Assembly (NCBI GenBank): GCA_020430865.1 | Contig: JAGQIY010000833.1 | Location: 1-8,582, forward strand | Direction of reading: 5' to 3' | Length of the DNA stretch: 8,582 bases | DNA from: Myxococcales bacterium | GTDB taxonomy: Bacteria > Myxococcota > Polyangia > Polyangiales > Polyangiaceae | Shown here: piece by piece, positions 1-7,110 of the stretch | How the letters are laid out: every line of letters begins with the position of its first letter | How positions within the stretch are numbered: position 1 is the first letter of the stretch | Translations under genes and position numbers: made by a program | The notes under the pieces: generated by a model | What the model saw: the letters and a program-made list of their open reading frames with translations, nothing else | Told to the model about the DNA's origin: nothing | The model's database searches: none

Positions 1-1906
1 CCCAGTCCTGGACGCTGCGCGAGCCGACCTGCGCCAATAGCAGGACCTGAACGGGGAACTTCAGGTCGCCGTGGCGATACACCAGGGCGCGTCCCGTGTA
101 GTCGTGTTCTGGCGGGTCCCCCGAGGAAACGGTGTGCCGCCCACCGTCGTCGAAGATTCCAGCCGACTTCCTGGTCTTCTGCGACTCGACGCTACGGATC
201 GTGTAGTCGACGCGGCCGCGCTCGAACAGGGCGCGCTCCAGGTTCTGCGAGGCTTCGTCGCCCAGCACCTCGCGCATGGCTGCCACGAAGTGGCGCGGTC
301 CCGGGTGCTTGAAGCGGTAGTAGCGCATGTAGCGGCCAAGCGCGCGCTCGACGTTCGCCCGCCCGTAGACTCCGGCGAGGGTGTCCATGATGGTGGCGGT
401 ACGGGCATAGACCAGCGCGCCCATGGCGCGGAAATTGGGGAATGCCGCGGCGGGTCGGCCGACGACGTCGTCCTCCCCGTAGCTGGCGGCCGCCGCGCGC
501 ATCACCGAGCGACGGTTGATGCTGAGGCTGGGCAGGGCGACCAGCGAGGACTCGCCGTAGTGCTCTCGCATGGCCACCAGCTCGGCGTAGCTGTTCAATC
601 CCTCATCGAGGAACGGCCAGTTGTGCTCATCGGTGCCGACCAGTCCGTAGAACCACTGGTGCCCGAGCTCGTGGATGGTGACGCCGCCAACCCCGCGGTT
701 CCAGTAGCTGTCGTGCCACGCGCCTCCCGTGGTGATCAGCGTCGGGTACTCCATGCCGCCCGAGTTGGCTGCGTAGCGCGGGGGATGAACGACGGTGAGT
801 GTCTTGTAGGGATAGCGCCCGTAGTGCTTGCCGAAATGCGGTAGGGCGAATCGCAGCGCGTCCAACGTATCCGCGAGGTTTCTTTCGTGGGCCGGAGGGT
901 AGAGCACCTTCACGGCCACGCCGTCGATGGTCTCGTCGTGCTGCTGAAAGCCTGGCCACGCCGTCCAGGCAAAATCATGGACGTCTTGCACGCGCTGGCG
1001 CTGGATCAGACGACCACCCTCGACCCGGCGCTCGATGGTCTCTCCGCTGGCCCCCACGACGTAGCGCTCGGGGACATCCAGCGTCACGTCGTAGTTGCCG
1101 TAGTCGGCGTAGAACTCGCTCTGGGCGTGAAAGGTGAAGTGGCGCCAGGTGCCGTCGCGCTCCAGTCGTGCGAGCTTCGGGAACCACTGCGCGACGAAGT
1201 GATAATCCGAGAGGTAGCCCGTGCGCTCGACGATGCGCGGCAGCTGGGACTCCCACTCGACCTCCAGGGTCAGGGTGGCCCCGGCGGCGACCTCCTGCGG
1301 AAGGTCGACGCGGATGTCGGTCTCGTCCTTGGGGTCGTCCGGTGAGTGCTTCGCGGTGTTCTTCAGCAGATCGACGCCGCCGAAGTCGACGGCCCTCAGC
1401 TTCACCAGATCGATGTAGCCCCACTCTTCTGCCTTGTCCCCGCTGCGCCCTGCTCCGAACGGAGAGCGCAAGAAGACGGTGTCTGCGTTCTTGAAAGCGT
1501 TGAGATACAGATGCAGCCAGAGTTGCCTCACGGCAACGTCGGACGTGTTGGTCCACTTGATCCGGCCGCTGCCGGTGACGCGATGCGTGTCGGCGTCGAG
1601 CTTCGCCTTGAGCCAGTAGCTCGCGACCTCCTTCGCGTGCTCGGGGAGGGCCGCGTCGCCATCGTAGGTCGGTCCGATCTCTCGAGGGGGCGCGTCGGGG
1701 TGAGGAGTCCGATTGGCCTCGAGCGGCACGGGGGGGGACTGGCCCGGCAGCGCCGCGACGAACTCCGGCGCTGGCAGGAACCGCTCGCCTGCGTAGCGAA
1801 ATAGCCCGCCTGCGGCGATCAGGCAGAGGGCGCCGACGCCGAGCTGGAGCCACCAGGCTTTCCGCGAGGTTCCGGCGGTTTGCTCAGGCGCTGTTTCGGT
1901 TCGCAT
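1..1906 (-). CDS. Membrane-anchored M1-family zinc metallopeptidase (partial, 3' end outside window)
   Basis: A gluzincin aminopeptidase-like protein; 635 residues are visible and the C-terminus lies beyond the left edge. The zinc site is intact: HELGH at residues 412-416 followed by 18 residues and Glu435, exactly the HExxH-x18-E spacing of family M1. Upstream, GGMEYPT (383-389) takes the place of the family's GxMEN substrate-binding loop. Tyr500, 84 residues after His416, is the best candidate for the transition-state tyrosine. Residues 17-36 form one hydrophobic helix preceded by Arg15/Lys16, with no lipobox, so I infer a signal anchor with the catalytic domain in the periplasm. A Pro-rich linker (about 47-75) follows. 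The ATG at 1906 is supported by GAAGGG six bases upstream. The gene begins 145 bases after the TPR/helical-domain gene, so co-transcription is possible but not shown. GGMEYPT rather than GAMEN suggests a less-studied M1 subgroup; substrate unknown. Confidence 0.9.
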   Translation of the reverse strand, partial: MRTETAPEQTAGTSRKAWWLQLGVGALCLIAAGGLFRYAGERFLPAPEFVAALPGQSPPVPLEANRTPHPDAPPREIGPTYDGDAALPEHAKEVASYWLKAKLDADTHRVTGSGRIKWTNTSDVAVRQLWLHLYLNAFKNADTVFLRSPFGAGRSGDKAEEWGYIDLVKLRAVDFGGVDLLKNTAKHSPDDPKDETDIRVDLPQEVAAGATLTLEVEWESQLPRIVERTGYLSDYHFVAQWFPKLARLERDGTWRHFTFHAQSEFYADYGNYDVTLDVPERYVVGASGETIERRVEGGRLIQRQRVQDVHDFAWTAWPGFQQHDETIDGVAVKVLYPPAHERNLADTLDALRFALPHFGKHYGRYPYKTLTVVHPPRYAANSGGMEYPTLITTGGAWHDSYWNRGVGGVTIHELGHQWFYGLVGTDEHNWPFLDEGLNSYAELVAMREHYGESSLVALPSLSINRRSVMRAAAASYGEDDVVGRPAAAFPNFRAMGALVYARTATIMDTLAGVYGRANVERALGRYMRYYRFKHPGPRHFVAAMREVLGDEASQNLERALFERGRVDYTIRSVESQKTRKSAGIFDDGGRHTVSSGDPPEHDYTGRALVYRHGDLKFPVQVLLLAQVGSRSVQDW

Positions 1907-1912
1907 TGCATG

Positions 1913-1918
1913 CCCTTC
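1913..1918 (-). promoter_or_regulatory. Ribosome binding site of the M1 peptidase gene
   Basis: GAAGGG on the minus strand, six bases before the ATG at 1906. It decides the start, because the other nearby ATG (at 1911) is out of frame. Confidence 0.6.
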
Positions 1919-2051
1919 GCTCGAGGTCGCGATCTATTTCGAAGCGCTGCGCGCGGACTGGAGACAGCGCCGCGGAGGCGCGAACGGAGAGCCATTCGAG
2001 CGCCGACCCCTGCACTGCGCGACATAGCGCGAAGCTCGCCCGCGCGAAAGT

Positions 2052-3206
2052 CTATCGCTGGGGCTCGAGGGCGATCACACGCTGCTGTACCAGCGTGAAC
2101 ATGATTCGCAGGGCATCGAGCCGGGTCATCCCGCTAACGTCCAGGATGTCCTCGATGCTGGTCATCCCGTCGACGAGCGACAGCAAGAAGCCCGCGCGGT
2201 GGTCGAGGGACAACCAGCGGATCTGGTCGGGCGGCACCGCCACGCTCACCACCTGGTCGAGCTGTCCGAGGCGAGCGGCGTACATCTGCGTCAACACCTC
2301 ACGGCAGCTGTCCGCGTAGCGGCGCGCGTCTCCGTGGTTCGGGTCGCTCTCGAGGATGCTCTCCGCGATCACCAGCGCGCCGGTGAAGTCACCCACGGCG
2401 TAGCGGTCCTTCATGTCCACGACTGGGGACTCGGAGCGCTCGGAGGGTGCGTGGCTCGGGCTCGACGGCTCGGCGCCCAGGGACTGGTTTCCGGCGTACG
2501 GCTTTGGGTCGGAGTTCGGCTCTCGAGGGCGGCTCACCAGATCCAGTGCCGACCCGCTCGGGGGCGTGCCGGAGTCGAGACGGAAGTCGTCCAGCTCCAG
2601 ACCGCTCGGCTGCACGGCGGCCCGCGGAATGCTTGGAGCCACTTCACCGCTGTTATCGTCAGGTGTCTCAATCGCAGGATCGAAGTCGTGGGCCAGGGGG
2701 GGGAGGGAGCCAAAGCTGTCAGGCGCTTCGGCGAAGTCGGGATCCAGGCCCTTGGCGCGGGGACGCAGCGGCTCCGGGTTCGTTCGAGTATTCCGCGAGG
2801 AAAATCCATCGGAGGGCCGATGGGCGGGCACCGGCGTCGCTGGGCTCAAGCGCTCCGGTGCGGGGTCGCTGAAACGACCCGCACTGGGCTCGAGCGGGAG
2901 GGGCGGCAGGCTGTCGGGCTCGAAGTCAGTGCTGGGAAGCGGGAACTCGGAGACCGGCCGCGGGGACTCGCTCTTGTTGGCCGCCATCTGCCGCGCAGCG
3001 AAGTCCTCCACCGGTTCGTCGGGCACCACCGTCTCGCGATCGAACGGATCTCCTCCGTCCAGCTCGAGCCCGAACGGCTCGTCGTCCCACGACGCGTCGA
3101 TGTCCTCGGTTTCGGGAGGCAGCGAGCTCACGTGCGGACGTTTGGGAGGGTCGGACACCATTCTCTTGTCGTCTGAAATGTGATCTCCACGCGGCGACAG
3201 CCTCAC
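2052..3206 (-). CDS. Disordered protein with C-terminal TPR-like helices and a small DG-containing helical domain
   Basis: A 384-residue protein of unknown function. Residues 1 to about 262 are rich in Pro, Ser, Asp and Glu and look disordered. Residues 264-300 resemble a TPR pair (GDFTGALVIAESILESDPN is visible). Residues 328-381 form a compact helical, probably winged-helix-like domain with the signature LVDGMTSIEDIL and SGMTRLDALRI. That domain aligns without gaps to the N-terminus of the J-domain protein encoded upstream of dnaK, about 15 identities in 53 positions by eye. There is no signal peptide, so it is probably cytoplasmic. The GTG at 3206 overlaps the dnaK stop as GTGA, which points to translational coupling. 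An ATG at 3161 (residue 16) is an alternative, and neither has a convincing Shine-Dalgarno at good spacing. I infer a partner or adaptor of the neighbouring Hsp70; this is not shown by the sequence. Confidence 0.85.
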   Translation of the reverse strand: MRLSPRGDHISDDKRMVSDPPKRPHVSSLPPETEDIDASWDDEPFGLELDGGDPFDRETVVPDEPVEDFAARQMAANKSESPRPVSEFPLPSTDFEPDSLPPLPLEPSAGRFSDPAPERLSPATPVPAHRPSDGFSSRNTRTNPEPLRPRAKGLDPDFAEAPDSFGSLPPLAHDFDPAIETPDDNSGEVAPSIPRAAVQPSGLELDDFRLDSGTPPSGSALDLVSRPREPNSDPKPYAGNQSLGAEPSSPSHAPSERSESPVVDMKDRYAVGDFTGALVIAESILESDPNHGDARRYADSCREVLTQMYAARLGQLDQVVSVAVPPDQIRWLSLDHRAGFLLSLVDGMTSIEDILDVSGMTRLDALRIMFTLVQQRVIALEPQR

Positions 3207-5029
3207 TGCGTGCGCGACACCACGCCCTTGAACATGCGATGGGTCCGGGAGAGGGCCTCTACCTGCTGCTTCAGCTCGTCGGTGTCCCGGGCCTTCATCG
3301 CCTGCTCCGTCTTGCTGAGCACGGCCTTGGCCTTGTCGATCGCGTCACGCCCGAAGTCGCTCGATGCCACGATCTTCTCCACTTGGGGGAACAGGCGCTC
3401 GATGTCCGCGATCAGCGTCTCCGCCTCTTGCTTGGCTTGCTCGAACTGCTCATCGACACGCCTTTCGACCATGTAGTCCTTGGCGTTCTCGATCATGTCG
3501 TGCAGCTCGTCCTGGGTCAGACCGCTGGTCGCGGTGACCTGAATCGACTGCTCTTGTCCGGTGTCCAGGTCCTTGGCGTGGACGCTCACGATGCCGTCCG
3601 TGTTGATCTCGAAGGTGACCTCGATCTCCACGTGGCCCTTGGGGGCCCGCCTCAGGCCGGTGAGGATGAACTCACCGAGGAGCTCGTTCTCGTCGGCCTT
3701 CTTGCTCTCGCCTTGCATGACGAGGATCTTCACGGCGGTCTGGTCGTCACGCGACGTGGTGAAGATCTTGGTGCGGCTGGTCGGAACCGTGGTGTTCTGA
3801 GGGATCAGCTCTTCGAAGTAGCTGCCGAACGTCATGATGCCCAGCGCATGGGGCGTGACGTCGAGCAGGATCATCTCGTGCTTGTCCTCGATCAGCGCTG
3901 CGCCCTGGATAGCAGCGCCGAGGGCCACCACCTCGTCGGGGTGCACACCCTTGTTGGGCTCCCGCTCGAAGTAGTCGGAGACCGAGTTCACGATGGCTGG
4001 CATGCGGGTCATGCCGCCGACGAGCACCACGTCCTCGACCTCGTCGATGTCGAGCCGGGCGTCAGCCAATGCCTGCTTGCAGATGTCGATGGTGCGCTCG
4101 ACCAGGTCCTCGGTGAGGCGTTCGAGCGTCTCGCGGGTGAGAGTGCGCTGCAGGTGGAGCGCCTCATTCCTCCCTGTGGAAATGATGAACGGGAGGTTTA
4201 CCTCAGCCTCGCGCACCTGGGAGAGCTCGCACTTCGCCTTCTCGGCGGCGTCCCGCAGGCGCTGGAGCGCCATCCGGTCCTGACGCAGGTCGATGTCGTG
4301 CTCATCCTTGAAGCCCTGGACCAGCCAGTCGATGATCCGCGCATCGAAATCCTCACCCCCAAGGAACGTATCGCCCGTGGTTGCGATGACCTTGAACACG
4401 CCGTGGGCCCCGATTTCCAGGATGCTGATGTCGAACGTGCCTCCTCCGAGATCGTAGACCGCGACGGTCTTGTCGACGCTCTTGCCGAAGCCATAGGCGA
4501 GCGAAGCAGCGGTCGGCTCGTTGATGATGCGGATGACCTCGAGGCCCGCGATGGCCCCGGCGTCCTTGGTGGCCTGACGCTGGTTGTCGTTGAAGTACGC
4601 GGGGACCGTGACCACCGCCTTGTTCACCTCTTCGCCGAGGTAGTCCTCGGCGATGATCTTCATCTCCTGCAAGACCATCGAGCTGATCTCGGGAACCGAG
4701 TAGGTCTTGTCTCGGAGCTTGATGCGGACGTCTCCGTGCGGGCCCTCCACGATGGTGTACGCCGAAGTCATGACGGAGTTCTTCACCTGGGGTGAGCTCC
4801 ATTTGCGACCGATCAGGCGCTTGGCGGCATACACCGTGTTCTCCGCGTTGGTGATGGCCTGTCGCTTGGCGATATGACCGACCAGCCGCTTTCCAGCCTC
4901 GGTGACCGCCACCATGCTGGGCGTGGTCTTGTATCCACCCCGGTTCGGGATCACCACCGGCGCCTCCCCCTCCATCACGGCGACGCAGGAGTTGGTGGTG
5001 CCGAGGTCGATACCGATGACGCGCTCCAT
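3203..5029 (-). CDS. dnaK: Hsp70 chaperone, DnaK paralogue lacking the C-terminal tail
   Basis: An ATP-dependent Hsp70, 608 residues. The nucleotide-binding domain is complete: phosphate-1 loop GIDLGTTNS (6-14), Lys70, IINEPTAASLAYG (168-180) with Glu171, phosphate-2 loop DLGGGTFD (193-200), and the adenosine motif LVGGMTRMP (336-344). The interdomain linker ILLDVTP is at 387-393, the beta substrate-binding domain at about 394-503, and the helical lid at about 505-600. The protein ends just after the lid and lacks the disordered acidic tail (EEVKDKK-type) of housekeeping DnaK; E. coli DnaK is 638 residues. After the linker it reads PHALGIMTFGSYFEEL where E. coli has PLSLGIETMGG, so the client-binding half has diverged. 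I chose the ATG at 5029 because AAAGGGA precedes it and MERVIGIDLGTT matches the family start; a GTG at 5059 would add ten residues. No grpE adjoins it. It resembles accessory myxobacterial Hsp70s such as SglK/StkA in being a likely second copy, but orthology is unproven. Confidence 0.95.
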   Translation of the reverse strand: MERVIGIDLGTTNSCVAVMEGEAPVVIPNRGGYKTTPSMVAVTEAGKRLVGHIAKRQAITNAENTVYAAKRLIGRKWSSPQVKNSVMTSAYTIVEGPHGDVRIKLRDKTYSVPEISSMVLQEMKIIAEDYLGEEVNKAVVTVPAYFNDNQRQATKDAGAIAGLEVIRIINEPTAASLAYGFGKSVDKTVAVYDLGGGTFDISILEIGAHGVFKVIATTGDTFLGGEDFDARIIDWLVQGFKDEHDIDLRQDRMALQRLRDAAEKAKCELSQVREAEVNLPFIISTGRNEALHLQRTLTRETLERLTEDLVERTIDICKQALADARLDIDEVEDVVLVGGMTRMPAIVNSVSDYFEREPNKGVHPDEVVALGAAIQGAALIEDKHEMILLDVTPHALGIMTFGSYFEELIPQNTTVPTSRTKIFTTSRDDQTAVKILVMQGESKKADENELLGEFILTGLRRAPKGHVEIEVTFEINTDGIVSVHAKDLDTGQEQSIQVTATSGLTQDELHDMIENAKDYMVERRVDEQFEQAKQEAETLIADIERLFPQVEKIVASSDFGRDAIDKAKAVLSKTEQAMKARDTDELKQQVEALSRTHRMFKGVVSRTQ

Positions 5030-5395
5030 AAGTCCCTTTCTGTCGGCTCGTGGCCGCACTCCTAAGCAGAATATCTTAAGGCAGGATGGCGCAAGGGGGG
5101 GAATTGTTGATCGCCTCCGGTGCGTGCAAGTGGCACCTGCGCGCCTTGTCGGCGCCCCGCTGCCCGATCCGTCGGCTGCCGTGGTTTTGGCACGCGTTTC
5201 ACGTGCGTTGCCGCATCTGCGTCATCGAAACCTCGCGCCATCGTGATTCGATAGGCACTTCTGCAAGCGTGGCGCGACGACTCAGCCGCGCGCATTCCCC
5301 TTCAGGCGGCTCTCGCTTCAGCGGCTCTCGCTTCAGGCGGCTCTCGCTTCAGCGGCTCTCGCTTCAGGCGGCTCTCGCTTCAGGCGGCTCTCGTT
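5030..5395 (-). other. 366-base gap upstream of dnaK
   Basis: I see no credible gene here. Reading toward dnaK, the first part is the tandem array described separately, then about 270 bases of unique sequence. A weak sigma-70-like pair (TTGCGC, 15 bases, TATTCT; about 5066-5094) lies closest to dnaK but is a poor match in both sequence and spacing. I found no CIRCE element (TTAGCACTC-N9-GAGTGCTAA), and no clear heat-shock sigma-factor promoter. An imperfect inverted repeat, GGCACGC against GCGTTGCC, spans 5189-5212. A run of seven G on the plus strand is at 5095-5101. The gap is long enough for dnaK to have its own promoter. Confidence 0.5.
5033..5039 (-). promoter_or_regulatory. Ribosome binding site of dnaK
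   Basis: AAAGGGA on the minus strand, ending three bases before the ATG at 5029 with GGGA as its core. It supports this ATG over the in-frame GTG at 5059, before which I see no comparable site. Confidence 0.6.
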
Positions 5396-5421
5396 TCAGC
5401 CGCCTTCTCGCTTCAGGCGCT
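5299..5421 (-). repeat. Tandem array of 15/16-base units spanning the 3' end of the J-domain gene
   Basis: On the minus strand the unit is GAGCCGCCTGAAGCGA, with 15-base versions that lack one C. The clearest copies lie at 5313-5327 (15), 5328-5343 (16), 5344-5358 (15), 5359-5374 (16) and 5375-5390 (16). A partial copy is at about 5299-5312 and a degenerate one at about 5391-5407. A further copy at 5408-5421 lies inside the coding sequence and encodes part of RLKRE. The stop TGA at 5396-5398 sits in the degenerate copy. The array therefore looks seeded from the last codons of the gene and expanded downstream. The copies are nearly identical, so they are recent or kept uniform. I see no U-tract or strong hairpin that would make it an intrinsic terminator. 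Confidence 0.9.
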
Positions 5422-6916
5422 TGAGCCAGCTCTGCGCCGTTTCGTCATTGGAATCGATGCTCAGCGCGCGTTCGATCTCGGCCACTGCGCTCTGACGCAT
5501 GTCGGCGGCGAGAAGGGCCCGCGCGAGAGTGACACGAAGATCCGTCCGCTGGTCGTTCAGCTCCACCGCCTTGCGCGCCAGCTCGACGGCCTTGCGAGCA
5601 TTCACGTTGGCTTCGATCAGGCAATGGGCAGCCCGCTCCAGCAGACGAGAGCTCCCCGGACGACCCCGAGCAGCCTTCTCGTAGCTCAGGGCGGCCTCGG
5701 CGAAGTGTCCGTTTCGCTCCTCGTACTGAGCTTGCTCGATGTAGCTCTCCGCCAGCGCAGCGTTGGCTTCTGCCTGAACCTTCGCGAAATGCGCGGCCAG
5801 CTCCGTGTCTTCCGGCGCGAGGCCCACGGCGATGCGCAACGCGTTGGCGGCGGAGACCGGGTCCTTGGCTTCGAGAGCGGTCTCTGCGGCTCTTCGATAG
5901 TGGTCGATTTGGCTGTCTCTTGCCTGGGCGAGGCGATCGTCGTAGCGGCGCCGAAGGTCATCGGCGACAATTTCCTGCACGCCGCCGCTGCGCGGCGGGG
6001 GCTTGCTGGAGATGGATCCCGGAGGAACCGAGTTGCGCAGCTTGCGCGAGAGCTGCTTGCGTCGCGCGGCGTCGTCCGGCGGTTCGCTGCGCTTCGGGGG
6101 CGTCGAGCTGGTGCTGGCGCCCTGGGAGGGTGGACGCGCGGAGGCGCGCTCCAGCACGCGAGCCTGCTGTTCGATCAGGCGCTTGACCTCGTCGACCTCG
6201 CGCGCGCGATGGCGATCGTCTGCCATCATCTTGTCCAGCGCACGCGTCCGGGCCTGACTCGTGAGGTAGGCGTCGTATTCCTGGCGCGTCGCTTTGCGCG
6301 TGAGGGTGTCGTGCGCCTCGGTCAGCGTCTGGAAGATGCGCTCGAGCTTGGGCTTGAAGCTGCCGAGCCGCTTGCCAAAGTACTTGTCCGGGTGGAAGAG
6401 GCTCACCACGCTGTAGTAGGCGCCCTTTATCTCTTTCTTTTCCGCGTGGCGTTCCACGCCGAGCAGCTGGTAGTAGTCGGAGCTGTCGAGGCGATAGAAC
6501 GTGTCGAGGATCTGCCGCTTGCGTTGCAGCTCGAGCTCGACCTCTTCGTCGAGTTCGCTCGGGTCGTACAGCGCAGCAGCCGGGTGAGCGCTCGCGGAGC
6601 TGCTCTCCTCCACGGTCTCGATCACCGGATGATTGAGTCGCGGGTTGCCCGGTACCTGGGACGCCTCTGCGACGGGCTTGGGTTCTGGCTCGACGTCACC
6701 GTAGACGACCGCGCCGAGCTGAGCCAGGCGCGTGAGGATCTCCGAGACGTGCTCCTGGGTCATGCCCGTGGAAGCTGCGATCTCCGACAGCGGGATCCGC
6801 CCATCCACACGCGAGAGCACGAACGCCTCCTCCGGCCCGATGGGCAGGCTGCGCATATCCACGCCAGCAACCAGCTGGGGGGTGGAGTTGCTTGGGTTCT
6901 GAACAGCGTCCGCCAA
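5396..6916 (-). CDS. J-domain co-chaperone with N-terminal DG-containing helical domain and C-terminal TPRs
   Basis: A 506-residue Hsp40-like protein that should stimulate ATP hydrolysis by an Hsp70, most likely the DnaK encoded next. Residues 20-75 form a small helical domain (LSRVDGRIPLSEIAASTGM) like the C-terminal domain of the protein encoded after dnaK. Residues about 147-216 are a J domain: DYYQLLGV opens it, and the obligatory HPD is at 175-177. A charged helix (about 222-260) and a Ser/Pro-rich stretch (about 261-312) follow. TPR-like helices fill about 340-498, with ALSYEKAARGRPGSS and AVAEIERALSIDSND as clear repeats. There is no Gly/Phe region and no zinc finger, so it is a class III (type C) J protein. 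The start is a TTG at 6916: an in-frame TGA lies nine bases upstream, and the small domain begins soon after. The next ATG is residue 21, inside that domain. The last codons and stop lie in a tandem repeat array. Confidence 0.92.
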   Translation of the reverse strand: MADAVQNPSNSTPQLVAGVDMRSLPIGPEEAFVLSRVDGRIPLSEIAASTGMTQEHVSEILTRLAQLGAVVYGDVEPEPKPVAEASQVPGNPRLNHPVIETVEESSSASAHPAAALYDPSELDEEVELELQRKRQILDTFYRLDSSDYYQLLGVERHAEKKEIKGAYYSVVSLFHPDKYFGKRLGSFKPKLERIFQTLTEAHDTLTRKATRQEYDAYLTSQARTRALDKMMADDRHRAREVDEVKRLIEQQARVLERASARPPSQGASTSSTPPKRSEPPDDAARRKQLSRKLRNSVPPGSISSKPPPRSGGVQEIVADDLRRRYDDRLAQARDSQIDHYRRAAETALEAKDPVSAANALRIAVGLAPEDTELAAHFAKVQAEANAALAESYIEQAQYEERNGHFAEAALSYEKAARGRPGSSRLLERAAHCLIEANVNARKAVELARKAVELNDQRTDLRVTLARALLAADMRQSAVAEIERALSIDSNDETAQSWLKRLKREGG

Positions 6917-6977
6917 GAGTCTTCAAGCCTAACGCCGAGAGGGAGCTTTGCGTTCGCGTTTGTCCGCACAGCTCGCT

Positions 6978-6992
6978 GAATCGCTGCGATTC
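6978..6992. promoter_or_regulatory. Perfect 7-1-7 palindrome, possible operator
   Basis: GAATCGCTGCGATTC is a perfect inverted repeat with seven-base arms around one central base. It lies 62 bases upstream of the J-domain gene's TTG start and about 70 bases downstream of the proposed -10. It has the size of a dimeric repressor site, but I do not recognise a regulator for it. It could also be a hairpin in the leader RNA, though a one-base loop makes that unlikely. No second copy was seen in the window. Confidence 0.35.
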
Positions 6993-7059
6993 GTTCGTCC
7001 GGGGCTCGACGGGGGTGAGGAACGGCCCTTCAGCCCTTGCCGCAGCGCGGCCAGGTAGG

Positions 7060-7089
7060 AATCTAAACCGGGCTAACGGTCAGAAGCAA
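7060..7089 (-). promoter_or_regulatory. Weak sigma-70-like promoter candidate for the J-domain gene
   Basis: On the minus strand, TTGCTT (7084-7089) is followed after 18 bases by TAGATT (7060-7065). The matches to TTGACA and TATAAT are three and four of six. It lies in the 194-base gap between the acyltransferase stop and the J-domain start and would give a leader of roughly 135 bases holding the palindrome at 6978-6992. In DNA this GC-rich, an AT-rich patch is suggestive only. Confidence 0.25.
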
Positions 7090-7110
7090 TCACCCAGGTG
7101 GGAGATCCGT

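Noticed and set aside
71..844. 257-codon plus-strand open frame opposite the M1 peptidase
   Set aside because: The minus strand here encodes the HExxH-x18-E site and continuous M1 sequence, so the plus frame is a shadow.
975..1853. 292-codon minus-strand frame in another phase
   Set aside because: Arg-rich low-complexity translation; it is an out-of-phase reading of the M1 peptidase gene.
3239..4795. 518-codon open frame on the plus strand opposite dnaK
   Set aside because: Long antisense frames opposite dnaK are a known by-product of codon bias in GC-rich genes. It has no recognisable domain and is fully covered by the unmistakable Hsp70 gene.
5030..5110. CIRCE-type heat-shock operator upstream of dnaK
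   Set aside because: Only a GAGTGC half-like string is present at about 5055-5060; the partner TTAGCACTC at the required spacing is absent.
5189..5212. Imperfect inverted repeat and a TGGCACG string resembling a sigma-54 -24 element
   Set aside because: The matching -12 element is missing and it faces the plus strand, away from dnaK. The repeat needs a bulge and has no U-tract, so neither promoter nor terminator is supported.
5062..5295. 77-codon minus-strand frame between the J-domain gene and dnaK
   Set aside because: No ribosome binding site, domain or convincing composition; treated as non-coding.
5299..5421. CRISPR array
   Set aside because: Units of 15/16 bases are directly abutting with no unique spacers, so this is a simple tandem repeat.
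5624..6979. 451-codon plus-strand open frame opposite the J-domain gene
   Set aside because: It mirrors the J-domain coding sequence, has no domain I recognise, and shows composition expected of an antisense shadow.
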